12,703 bases of DNA from an uncultured Clostridia bacterium (GTDB taxonomy: Bacteria > Bacillota > Clostridia > Oscillospirales > Acutalibacteraceae), in the NCBI GenBank assembly GCA_946002045.1, contig CAMFYM010000036.1:1-12703 (forward strand), read 5' to 3'. The notes under the pieces were generated by a model. The model worked only from the letters and a program-made list of their open reading frames with translations, was not told where the DNA came from and searched no databases. Each line of letters begins with the position of its first letter. The stretch's first letter is position 1. Shown in pieces: positions 1 to 6,863 of the stretch. Position numbers and translations under genes: made by a program.

Positions 1-1178
1 CAATCAGGCAGATACTGCTGGTTTATCCAATGGTTGTCGTAATCGTGTGGGTACAAATAATGCTGTCCCTTAACCTTAGCATCCTCTCCGTCAAAATGCT
101 TATTTTGAAGCTGACGAGGAATTGGAGCACTGCCGATACCCTTTAAATCTGCCATTGCTTCGTTAATAGCGTTATGGGCAGAATTACTCTTTGGCGCAGT
201 TGCCACAAGTATAACTGCATCTGCAAGAGGTAATCTTGCTTCAGGTAATCCTACCATCATTGCAATATCAACTGCCGATTTTACTATTGGAATAATTTGT
301 GGATATGCAAGTCCTACATCCTCGCAGGCGCACACCATTAGTCTGCGACAGGCAGAGGGCAGATCGCCTGCCTCCAGCAAGCGTGCAAGATAATGAACAG
401 CAGCATCAGGGTCAGAGCCACGCATACTTTTTTGATAGGCAGAGATTATATCATAGTGCTCATCGCCCTCACGGTCATACCTAAATGATGATTTTTGCAC
501 AAGCTCCTCTGCTAAATCAAGGGTAATATGCTTAACTCCGTCAACTGTGGGCGTTGCAAAAAAGCAATTCTCTACGCTGTTAAGCGATTTTCTTACATCA
601 CCACCTGAGCCTGTTGCCAGCTTTTTGTAAACGCCGTCCTCAACATCAATGGCAATATCATTTTCCTTTGACAAAAAGTCAAATCCCCTCTTAACAGCAG
701 GAATAACATCCTCGCTTTCAACAGGCTTAAATTCAAAAACTGTTGAACGAGAAAGAATTGCAGGATAAATATAAAAATACGGATTTTCCGTAGTAGATGC
801 AATTAAAGTAATTTTACCATTTTCAATAAACTCCAACAAGCTTTGCTGCTGACGCTTGTTAAAATACTGTATCTCGTCAAGATAAAGAAGAATACCGTTA
901 GGTGCAGTAAAGGTGTCAATCTCGGCAACAATATCCTTAATGTCCTGTGTTGACGCAGTAGTGCCGTTAAGCCTTCTTAATGCCTTATTAGTAGCATTGG
1001 CAATTATTGACGCCACTGTGGTTTTACCTACACCACTGGGTCCGTAAAATATTAAATTGGGAATATCACCGAACTTAATCAAATTATATAATGCCTTATC
1101 CGGTGATAGCAAATGCCTTTGACCTACAACCTCCTCAAGAGAGGTTGGGCGTATTCTGTCTGCAAGTGGTTTATTCAT
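1..1178 (-). CDS. rarA: Replication-associated recombination protein A (RarA/MgsA), AAA+ ATPase, C-terminus outside window
   Basis: AAA+ ATPase of the RarA/MgsA/WRNIP1 clamp-loader-like family, which acts at stalled replication forks in the cytoplasm. The window holds 392 codons from the ATG at 1178 and runs off the left edge without a stop. Family members are about 420-450 residues, so only a short C-terminal piece is missing. Seen in the sequence: N-terminal PLADRIRPTSLEEVVGQ signature, Walker A GPSGVGKTT (about residues 46-54), Walker B LLYLDEI (about 97-103), sensor-1 ASTTENP (about 127-133) and the arginine-finger stretch ILSRS. Further on are the C-terminal family segments GSDPDAAVHYLARLLEAGD and CEDVGLAYP. 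The ATG follows AAGGAG by 7 nt. The start overlaps the end of queH by 8 nt (ATGAATAA), which suggests translational coupling. I read it as the last gene seen of the ftsEX operon. No truncation or frameshift seen. Confidence 0.95.
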   Translation of the reverse strand, partial: MNKPLADRIRPTSLEEVVGQRHLLSPDKALYNLIKFGDIPNLIFYGPSGVGKTTVASIIANATNKALRRLNGTTASTQDIKDIVAEIDTFTAPNGILLYLDEIQYFNKRQQQSLLEFIENGKITLIASTTENPYFYIYPAILSRSTVFEFKPVESEDVIPAVKRGFDFLSKENDIAIDVEDGVYKKLATGSGGDVRKSLNSVENCFFATPTVDGVKHITLDLAEELVQKSSFRYDREGDEHYDIISAYQKSMRGSDPDAAVHYLARLLEAGDLPSACRRLMVCACEDVGLAYPQIIPIVKSAVDIAMMVGLPEARLPLADAVILVATAPKSNSAHNAINEAMADLKGIGSAPIPRQLQNKHFDGEDAKVKGQHYLYPHDYDNHWINQQYLPD

Positions 1179-1812
1179 CACTTATCTCCTTGCTTTTCTC
1201 CTGTTGCTTTTTTGAATAAATACAGCCGCAATAGTTTTGTCTGTAAAGATTATATTCCTTTGATAATTCAATAGAACGCTTATAGCCCTCCCTTTTTTTA
1301 AAATCGGAGGGTAGCCAGCGTATATTATATTCCTTTTCAAGCTCAAAGCCGATTTCGTTAATTTTTTGTGAGTTTTTCAAGGGGCTGATTGTAAGGGTGG
1401 TACAAAAATAATCAAAACTATTTTCTTTGGCAAGCCTTGCTGTTTTTTCTAACCTTAGGCGATAGCATCTAAAGCACCTTTCTCCACCTTCACAGCAATC
1501 CTCATATCCTCTTGCAATATCAAAAAACTCACTGCTGTTATAATCGCAGTCCATAAAGGATACCTTGCCTTGCAGTGGCATACTGTTAATCAGTCTAATT
1601 TGCTCTGCCTTTCGCTTTTCGTACTCATCCTTATCGGAAATATTGGGATTGTAATACAAAATAGTGACAGAAAAATATTTTGACAGATATTCTATTGTGT
1701 AGCTGGAGCAGGGCGCACAGCAGCTATGCAGCAAAAGAGAGGGCAATATGTCCTCTCCTTCATTTTTTGCCGTTATTTTATCAAGCATTAGCTGGTAGTT
1801 AATTTTGTTCAT
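1171..1812 (-). CDS. queH: Epoxyqueuosine reductase QueH (DUF208)
   Basis: QueH reduces epoxyqueuosine to queuosine in tRNA, the last step of queuosine synthesis, and is the non-cobalamin alternative to QueG. The 213-residue protein shows the family pattern: LLLHSCCAPCSS (Cys 31, 32, 35), a second cysteine cluster CCEGGERCFRCYRLR (Cys 106, 107, 113, 116), the TTLTISPLKN segment near 138-147, and a C-terminal NYCGCIYS (Cys 195 and 197). In QueH such cysteines hold an iron-sulfur cluster and a nearby metal; that is family knowledge. The start lies 9 nt after the stop of the upstream M23 gene. Its end overlaps the rarA start by 8 nt. It has no promoter of its own and no preQ1-riboswitch-like structure upstream, so it probably depends on the ftsE promoter. 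The link to cell-wall genes looks like operon sharing rather than shared function. Confidence 0.93.
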   Translation of the reverse strand: MNKINYQLMLDKITAKNEGEDILPSLLLHSCCAPCSSYTIEYLSKYFSVTILYYNPNISDKDEYEKRKAEQIRLINSMPLQGKVSFMDCDYNSSEFFDIARGYEDCCEGGERCFRCYRLRLEKTARLAKENSFDYFCTTLTISPLKNSQKINEIGFELEKEYNIRWLPSDFKKREGYKRSIELSKEYNLYRQNYCGCIYSKKQQEKSKEISDE

Positions 1813-1821
1813 TGCAAATAC

Positions 1822-3267
1822 CTATCCCAAATAGTTTTTTGGATTTGCTCTTTGTCCGTCAAATCGAATTTCAAAATGACAATGTGGTCCTGTGGAATTA
1901 CCTGTTGAACCGCTTTTTGCAATTTGCTGACCCTTCTTTACGCTATCACCGTTTGAAACAAGTATTGATGAATTATGAGCGTAAAGGGAAACAACAGACC
2001 TACCCTTTGAATCAGTACCGTGATAAATCATAACATAATATCCGTAGCTGTAATCAAGACGCTTCACCGTAATAACAATACCATTCTGAACTGCCACGAC
2101 CCTTGAGCCCATAGGACAAGGAAAATCAATACCACCATGGTACCTGCCTGATGAGTAATTAGGATAACCTGCTGATACCGATGTATGATTAGGCACCGGA
2201 TAGATCATATTCAACACAGCATCGGAGTTTGAATAAACATCTGATTTATTGATGATTATTTGGGTTGTATCCTCCTTGCTATCTGATGCCACAGCAGTAG
2301 TTACCTCCTGTGGTGCCTTAACGCCGGAAATCAACGCCTGAATTTCGCTTTCAACAGCAGCCATAAGCTCTGCATCCTCGTTCCAAAACTCTGTGTACTG
2401 CTTGTTCTGTTGGGTTAACTCTGCTAAAAGCCTGTCACATTCTGCACGATCGGTTGCCAAAATCGCCTTCTTTTCTGCAATGGATTGGCTATTGCTTTCA
2501 ATATTTTTTTGCTTTTTTACAAGGTCTGATTTTTGAGTATCAAGACTGTTTTTGATTTTTTCATATTTTTCAAGCTGGGCATTAAGTCCGTCCTGCTTTG
2601 TGAGAATATCCTGTGTTTTTTCCTGTACCTCATTCAAAAGACGGGTGTTGCTTTTTGCCACTGACTTAATCATTTCATATCGGGTTAACAGGCTTGAAAT
2701 GTCCTTGCAGGTTATCAGTGCCGAAATCAGGTTATAGTCACCACTTATGTATATAACACGAAGTCTTAAGCAATAGGCGTCATACACGGCTTTAAACTTT
2801 TTTTCCAGTCGGGCAAGCTCATTCTTTGACCTTTCAACCTCTTTTGAAACTGCTTCAAGCTCCTTTTCATTTTTTTCAATATCAGGGATTAGCTTGTCAA
2901 TTTCTGATTGAATTTCGATATTATGATTTTCAAGAATAGTAAGCTGCTCATTCATATAACCTATTTTTCTGTCAAGGGTATCAATATATTCTCCTGTTAC
3001 CTTTGACTCCTTTTCAAGCTGGGCAAGCTTCTTTTCTGTTTCCTCAAGCTCCTTTTGGAGCTGCTCCTGCTGCTTTCGTAATTCCTCCTCAGCCTTTTGC
3101 TTATCCTCTTGACTGATTTCTTCCTTTTGAACATCGTTAGCCTGAGTGGTGTCTGTAACTGCTTCGTTTAAAGCTGTTGTGCTATCCTGAGCAAGTGCAA
3201 CTGACTGACTTAAGGTTGAAAGCAGCAATAATGCTGCCATCATTAACGAAAGAAATCTAATCTTCAA
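1822..3267 (-). CDS. Secreted coiled-coil M23 (LytM) metallopeptidase, paralog A, likely FtsEX-activated
   Basis: Exported peptidoglycan hydrolase of 481 residues, third of three tandem paralogs after ftsEX. Domains in order: signal peptide 1-26 (cleavage likely after VALA); a polar Gln/Thr/Glu-rich stretch 27-50 that is longer than in the paralogs; a long coiled coil of about 50-315, broken by a conserved turn near 170-205 (VIYISG...DISSLLTRYEMI) typical of PcsB/CwlO-like N-terminal domains; a linker; and an M23 domain of about 355-481. Zinc and catalytic residues are intact: His377 and Asp381 in HGGIDF, His431 in LYAH, His462 and His464 in HCHFE. It should therefore be an active endopeptidase, unlike EnvC. 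Cys166, Cys187 and Cys277 lie in the coiled coil and are shared with paralog C only. The start is TTG: AAAGGGG stands 8 nt upstream, and the first in-frame ATG is only codon 9. The start sits inside an inverted repeat (separate entry). Binding to FtsX is inferred from gene order and family. Confidence 0.88.
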   Translation of the reverse strand: MKIRFLSLMMAALLLLSTLSQSVALAQDSTTALNEAVTDTTQANDVQKEEISQEDKQKAEEELRKQQEQLQKELEETEKKLAQLEKESKVTGEYIDTLDRKIGYMNEQLTILENHNIEIQSEIDKLIPDIEKNEKELEAVSKEVERSKNELARLEKKFKAVYDAYCLRLRVIYISGDYNLISALITCKDISSLLTRYEMIKSVAKSNTRLLNEVQEKTQDILTKQDGLNAQLEKYEKIKNSLDTQKSDLVKKQKNIESNSQSIAEKKAILATDRAECDRLLAELTQQNKQYTEFWNEDAELMAAVESEIQALISGVKAPQEVTTAVASDSKEDTTQIIINKSDVYSNSDAVLNMIYPVPNHTSVSAGYPNYSSGRYHGGIDFPCPMGSRVVAVQNGIVITVKRLDYSYGYYVMIYHGTDSKGRSVVSLYAHNSSILVSNGDSVKKGQQIAKSGSTGNSTGPHCHFEIRFDGQRANPKNYLG

Positions 3268-3291
3268 TTTTAAAACCCCTTTCGTTAATGA
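3240..3291 (-). promoter_or_regulatory. Inverted repeat enclosing the start site of M23 paralog A
   Basis: Perfect 13-bp inverted repeat. On the mRNA strand TCATTAACGAAAG (3291-3279) pairs with CTTTCGTTAATGA (3252-3240). The 26-nt loop holds the GGG of the Shine-Dalgarno sequence and the TTG start codon (3267-3265). The 3' arm covers codons 6-9. The AAAG part of the ribosome binding site is within the 5' arm. No U-run follows, so it does not look like a terminator. A role in tuning translation or mRNA processing is inferred. Confidence 0.5.
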
Positions 3292-3300
3292 AATAGTAAT

Positions 3301-4713
3301 TTATCTCGGCAAATAGCCGGTTGGATCTACACAATGGTCATAGCTTGCTGTTGGCGTTCTGACCTCAAAATGACAATGTGGACCTGTTGAGTTACCTGTT
3401 GAGCCACTGTATGCAATAAGTTGTCCCTTTTCGACTTTCTTTCCCTCTGACACAACTCGTGATGAATTATGCGCATAAAGGCTGAAAACATAATTCCCTG
3501 CTGAATTTTTCTTGTCGTGTGCAATAACAATATACCTGCCGTAGCTTCTGTAATTGCCGTTTGCATCTGTTAAATCCTTTGAAATAAGAACAACACCTGA
3601 CTCAACTGCAACTACGGCTGACCCTGACGCACAGGCAAAATCAACACCGGTATGACCGGCATAGCCTGCACTTCCATAGCCTGTGGTAATTTTTGTTTGA
3701 CTTGGAACCGGGAATGTCATCTCCAGCTTATTTGAAGATGTAGTTGCCTTTTTTGTGGTTGTAGTAGTTTTTGGTGGAGCAGTTGTAGTAGTTGTTTGCT
3801 TTTCTAATTCCTCAAGATATTTTTGAGCAGCCTCTTCAATTTCACGGTTAACGGCATTTAGCTCTGCCTGATCCTGATGCCTGTATTCACTGTATGTTTG
3901 AGTTTCGTTCTGAAGCTTAAGCAAAAGCTCGTCAGCCTCTTTCTTTTCACTTTCATAGCTATCTTGAATATCGGCAAACTCTGACTGCTGAGCGTTAAGA
4001 TTGTTAACCGTTTGTGATAGACTTTCTCTGTTCTTTACAAGTGCCTGCTGATTATTGGCAAGACTGTCCTGCTTATTTGACAGCTGATTTTTTGTGTCAG
4101 TCAGCTTTTCGCCTTGCTCCATCAGGTTGTTTAGCAGGTCGCTGTCCTGCTTTGTTACTCGCCTTATCATTTCGATACGGGTTAAAAATGTAGAAATATC
4201 GGTACTGCTTAACAAGGATTCAAGCACCGAGGTGCTGCCACTGACATACATTGCCTTGGCTCTTTCCCTGTAATTTGCATAGGATTTATCAAACTTAATC
4301 TTTACCTCTTCACTTTCCTTTGCCAATCGGTCAATCTCTACCTCAAGAGAAGCAATTTCCTCCTCGTTTTCCCTATACTGACGCTCAAGCAAAGAGATTT
4401 TATCCTCTGACTCGTTGATCTGATTGCCTGTAACAGTAAGCTGTTGGTCTAAATATCCAAGCTTTTTATCAAGAGTGCTGATATATTCCTCAGTATTTTT
4501 TGACTGCTGTTCTAATTGGTCAAGCTTACTGTTAACCTCCTTTAGCTGTTGCTCAAGGTAAGCCTGCTTTTCCTCCGGCGAAAGACTTTCGTAGTTATCG
4601 GAATATTCAACTGCCTTAACATCTAACAGGCTATTTGGCAAAATCCCACCGATAAAAAAGCAGAAAGCCAACAAAACAGAAAGCACCCTGAATGTTGGTT
4701 TTATCTGTTTCAT
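3301..4713 (-). CDS. Secreted coiled-coil M23 (LytM) metallopeptidase with Thr-rich linker, paralog B
   Basis: Exported peptidoglycan hydrolase of 470 residues, the middle one of three tandem paralogs. Signal peptide 1-34 (hydrophobic core about 10-25, likely cleavage after DVKA). A coiled coil of about 44-305 contains the PcsB/CwlO-like turn AMYVSGSTSVLESLL...DISTFLTRIEMI. Next comes a Thr-rich linker of about 306-329 with two runs of five Thr around APPK, then the M23 domain to the C-terminus. Zinc and catalytic residues are intact: His354 and Asp358 in HTGVDF, His415 in LYAH, His446 and His448 in HCHFE. It differs from A and C: Arg149, Ser170 and Ala260 replace their three coiled-coil cysteines, the M23 core has an extra loop (DLTDANGNYRSYGR), and the C-terminus is CVDPTGYLPR. 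The ATG at 4713 is chosen because AAGGAG lies 8 nt upstream; the GTG at 4722 overlaps that site. The gene starts 19 nt after the stop of paralog C. Confidence 0.88.
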   Translation of the reverse strand: MKQIKPTFRVLSVLLAFCFFIGGILPNSLLDVKAVEYSDNYESLSPEEKQAYLEQQLKEVNSKLDQLEQQSKNTEEYISTLDKKLGYLDQQLTVTGNQINESEDKISLLERQYRENEEEIASLEVEIDRLAKESEEVKIKFDKSYANYRERAKAMYVSGSTSVLESLLSSTDISTFLTRIEMIRRVTKQDSDLLNNLMEQGEKLTDTKNQLSNKQDSLANNQQALVKNRESLSQTVNNLNAQQSEFADIQDSYESEKKEADELLLKLQNETQTYSEYRHQDQAELNAVNREIEEAAQKYLEELEKQTTTTTAPPKTTTTTKKATTSSNKLEMTFPVPSQTKITTGYGSAGYAGHTGVDFACASGSAVVAVESGVVLISKDLTDANGNYRSYGRYIVIAHDKKNSAGNYVFSLYAHNSSRVVSEGKKVEKGQLIAYSGSTGNSTGPHCHFEVRTPTASYDHCVDPTGYLPR

Positions 4714-4732
4714 TGACTTCACTCCTTAGTAG

Positions 4733-5950
4733 TTATAAATAGTTCATTGGATTAACTCTGTTACCGTTAACACGCACCTCAAAGTGACAATGAGGGCCTG
4801 TTGAATTACCGGTGCTGCCTGCTGCTGCAATAACCTGACCGGCAGAAACAGATTGTCCTGTGCTAACAAAAATTTGACTGTTGTGCGCATAAAGCGTTGA
4901 AAGACCGTCACCGTGGTCGATGATGATATGATAGCCGTAGCTGTAATTCAAATATGCAACCTTGATTACCACACCACTTGATGCAGCGTAAATATTTGAG
5001 CCTGTTGAAACAGGGAAATCAACACCACCGTGATATGAACCACTTGAATAATTAGGATAGCCGGCAGAAATCATACTTGAATCTGTGGGATAACGAAGCT
5101 GACCTGAGCCTGAGCCGTAGGAGCCTGCGTTTGAAATGGTGGCACGGATTTCGTCCTCAACCTGACGCAATCTGTCCTCGTTAGTATCAATGATTTCCAT
5201 ATACTCTGAGGTTTGACTGCTAAGCTTTCTCATAAGCGCATTACATTCTGCTGCCTGTGAATCAAGCTCGCTTTTTGACTTATCAATTTCGTTAATGCTT
5301 TGCTGAAGCTTATTCTTATCCTTCTCCAGATTTTCCTTATCCTTTGAAAGCTCGTTTCTCTTAATTTCAAACTCCTGCTTTTTCTTCTCAATTTCCTCCA
5401 TTTTTTTCATAAGGTCATCAAGAATTTTGCTATCCTGCTTTGATACGGAATTTATCATTTGAGAGCGAGTAAGCATTGTGCTCATATCAGGACAGGTTAA
5501 CAGCACCTCAAGTGTTGAGGCGGTACCTGAAACATACATTGCCTTAAGTCTTTGACAATAAAGCTCATATGTATCGTCAAACTCTGCCTGCTTTTTATCT
5601 ATTTCCTGCTGAGCCTTAATAAGCTCCTGCTCCGTTTTTTCAATCTTTGCCTGAATTGCATCAATCTCTGCCTGTAAGGAATCCCTTTGTGCCTCTAATG
5701 TGCTAAGCTTGTCCCTAAGCAAATTTATCTTTGCCATTAGTGCGTCTAAGTATTCCTGTGTTTGTGCTTTTTCTTTTTCTAACTCATCAATATGGCTTTG
5801 AGCAGCATTTATTTCGTCTTGAATTTGCTCCCTTTCGTTTTGCAATTCCGATGTTGATTTTGCCTGTGCAGAAAAGCTAAAGGAAAAGGTGGCAGCAACA
5901 AGAGCAAAGCACATAATCAGTGATATGATTTTATAATGCGACTTAAACAT
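4733..5950 (-). CDS. Secreted coiled-coil M23 (LytM) metallopeptidase, paralog C, directly after ftsX
   Basis: Exported peptidoglycan hydrolase of 405 residues, first of the three tandem paralogs and the one coupled to ftsX. Signal peptide 1-30 (hydrophobic core about 8-27, likely cleavage after SAQA). A very Glu/Lys/Gln-rich coiled coil of about 33-275 contains the turn AMYVSGTASTLEVLL...DMSTMLTRSQMI, the region thought to meet the FtsX outer loop in PcsB and CwlO. A short Gly/Ser linker (SYGSGSGQ) leads to the M23 domain, about 290-405. Zinc and catalytic residues are intact: His307 and Asp311 in HGGVDF, His356 in LYAH, His387 and His389 in HCHFE. Cys132, Cys153 and Cys236 match those in paralog A. 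The ATG at 5950 overlaps the ftsX stop by 8 nt (ATGTTTAA). A GTG at 5962 is in frame but lies almost on top of GAGGG, so the ATG is preferred. It is the best single candidate for the classical FtsEX partner. Confidence 0.88.
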   Translation of the reverse strand: MFKSHYKIISLIMCFALVAATFSFSFSAQAKSTSELQNEREQIQDEINAAQSHIDELEKEKAQTQEYLDALMAKINLLRDKLSTLEAQRDSLQAEIDAIQAKIEKTEQELIKAQQEIDKKQAEFDDTYELYCQRLKAMYVSGTASTLEVLLTCPDMSTMLTRSQMINSVSKQDSKILDDLMKKMEEIEKKKQEFEIKRNELSKDKENLEKDKNKLQQSINEIDKSKSELDSQAAECNALMRKLSSQTSEYMEIIDTNEDRLRQVEDEIRATISNAGSYGSGSGQLRYPTDSSMISAGYPNYSSGSYHGGVDFPVSTGSNIYAASSGVVIKVAYLNYSYGYHIIIDHGDGLSTLYAHNSQIFVSTGQSVSAGQVIAAAGSTGNSTGPHCHFEVRVNGNRVNPMNYL

Positions 5951-6863
5951 TGCTAATCTCACTACCCTCTTTATTTAGATATTTTCTCATAGTGACAAGT
6001 GAGCCACCAACACCACATACAATGCCGATAAGGATAAACACACCAAGCATCGTCAAAGCGTATTCGGTAAACGGTACAGCCTCAAGATTAAGGGTCTTGA
6101 GAACATCGCCAAATTGTGATACTGCTAACTGATAAAGTCCCCAAACAAGACCCAAGCCGAGTACGCCGGACATAACACCCAATATCATACCCTCAATAAT
6201 AAACGGAAATCTTACAAAATTATTTGTTGCACCAACAGACTTCATAATACTGATTTCCAGCCTGCGACTGTAAACTGTAAGTTTGATTGTGTTAGAAATA
6301 ATGAACAATGAAATAAGGAACAGCACGCCGACAATTACTATTGAAATAACGGTAATTCCCTGACGGATTGCAACAAGCTTTTGTGCCAAATCCTTGTTTT
6401 CACGGATAATATCTACATTTTCAATATTATTAAGCTGTTCTACTGTTTGGTCAAATAAATCAAGATTATCGACCGTTACCTTGTATGCATCAGGCAAAGG
6501 ATTATCGTTGCTGACGTTTTTAAAAAGCTCTGCCTGTGCATCGCCCATAGTAGCAAGCTGCTCCTCAAAGGCAACCTCCTTTGGAACAAACTCAACCTGG
6601 TCAACATTGTCAAGCTGTTTGATTTGACCTTCCATTGCATCAAGCTGCTGGTCGGTGGTATCCTCTTTTGCGAATACCATAATTACATTTTCGTCCTCAA
6701 CCTTTTCAAGCAAGGAGTCAATGTTAAGGAATATCATACCTGCTGTGCCGATAAGCACAAGGCAGCTCATAAGAACACAGATTGACGCAATAGACATCAT
6801 TCTGTTTGTCCACACATTACGAAAGCCCTCTTTAGTAAGGTACTTTATACTTGATCCTGTCAT
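5943..6863 (-). CDS. ftsX: Cell division ABC transporter permease-like protein FtsX
   Basis: Membrane half of the FtsEX complex. It transports nothing known; ATP use by FtsE is thought to change the outer loop of FtsX and switch on a bound peptidoglycan hydrolase. The protein has 306 residues with the family topology. A cytoplasmic N-terminus with the early motif GFRNVWTNRMMSIAS is followed by TM1 at about 24-46, a large extracellular loop of about 47-165, TM2 at about 169-192, the cytoplasmic segment SRRLEISIMKSVGATN (about 199-214), TM3 at about 220-248 and TM4 at about 267-290. The start overlaps the ftsE stop by one base (TAATG). The purine-rich end of ftsE (GGAGGTGAGGAG) supplies a very strong ribosome binding site. 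Its own end overlaps the first M23 gene. One FtsX is followed by three candidate hydrolase partners, so its outer loop may have to serve all three. Confidence 0.96.
   Translation of the reverse strand: MTGSSIKYLTKEGFRNVWTNRMMSIASICVLMSCLVLIGTAGMIFLNIDSLLEKVEDENVIMVFAKEDTTDQQLDAMEGQIKQLDNVDQVEFVPKEVAFEEQLATMGDAQAELFKNVSNDNPLPDAYKVTVDNLDLFDQTVEQLNNIENVDIIRENKDLAQKLVAIRQGITVISIVIVGVLFLISLFIISNTIKLTVYSRRLEISIMKSVGATNNFVRFPFIIEGMILGVMSGVLGLGLVWGLYQLAVSQFGDVLKTLNLEAVPFTEYALTMLGVFILIGIVCGVGGSLVTMRKYLNKEGSEISNV

Noticed and set aside
1813..1830. preQ1 riboswitch before queH
   Set aside because: Only 9 nt separate queH from the gene before it, and no fitting fold was seen.
1822..5950. Degenerate EnvC-like LytM domains
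   Set aside because: All three paralogs keep both zinc-binding motifs and the YAH histidine, so loss of catalysis is not supported.
3301..5950. Recent duplication or assembly error of the M23 genes
   Set aside because: The three proteins share motifs but differ widely along the coiled coil, linker and signal peptide. They are old paralogs rather than copies.
5951..5962. GTG start for M23 paralog C
   Set aside because: GAGGG would lie only about two bases away. The ATG at 5950 gives a clean signal peptide and an 8-nt overlap with ftsX.
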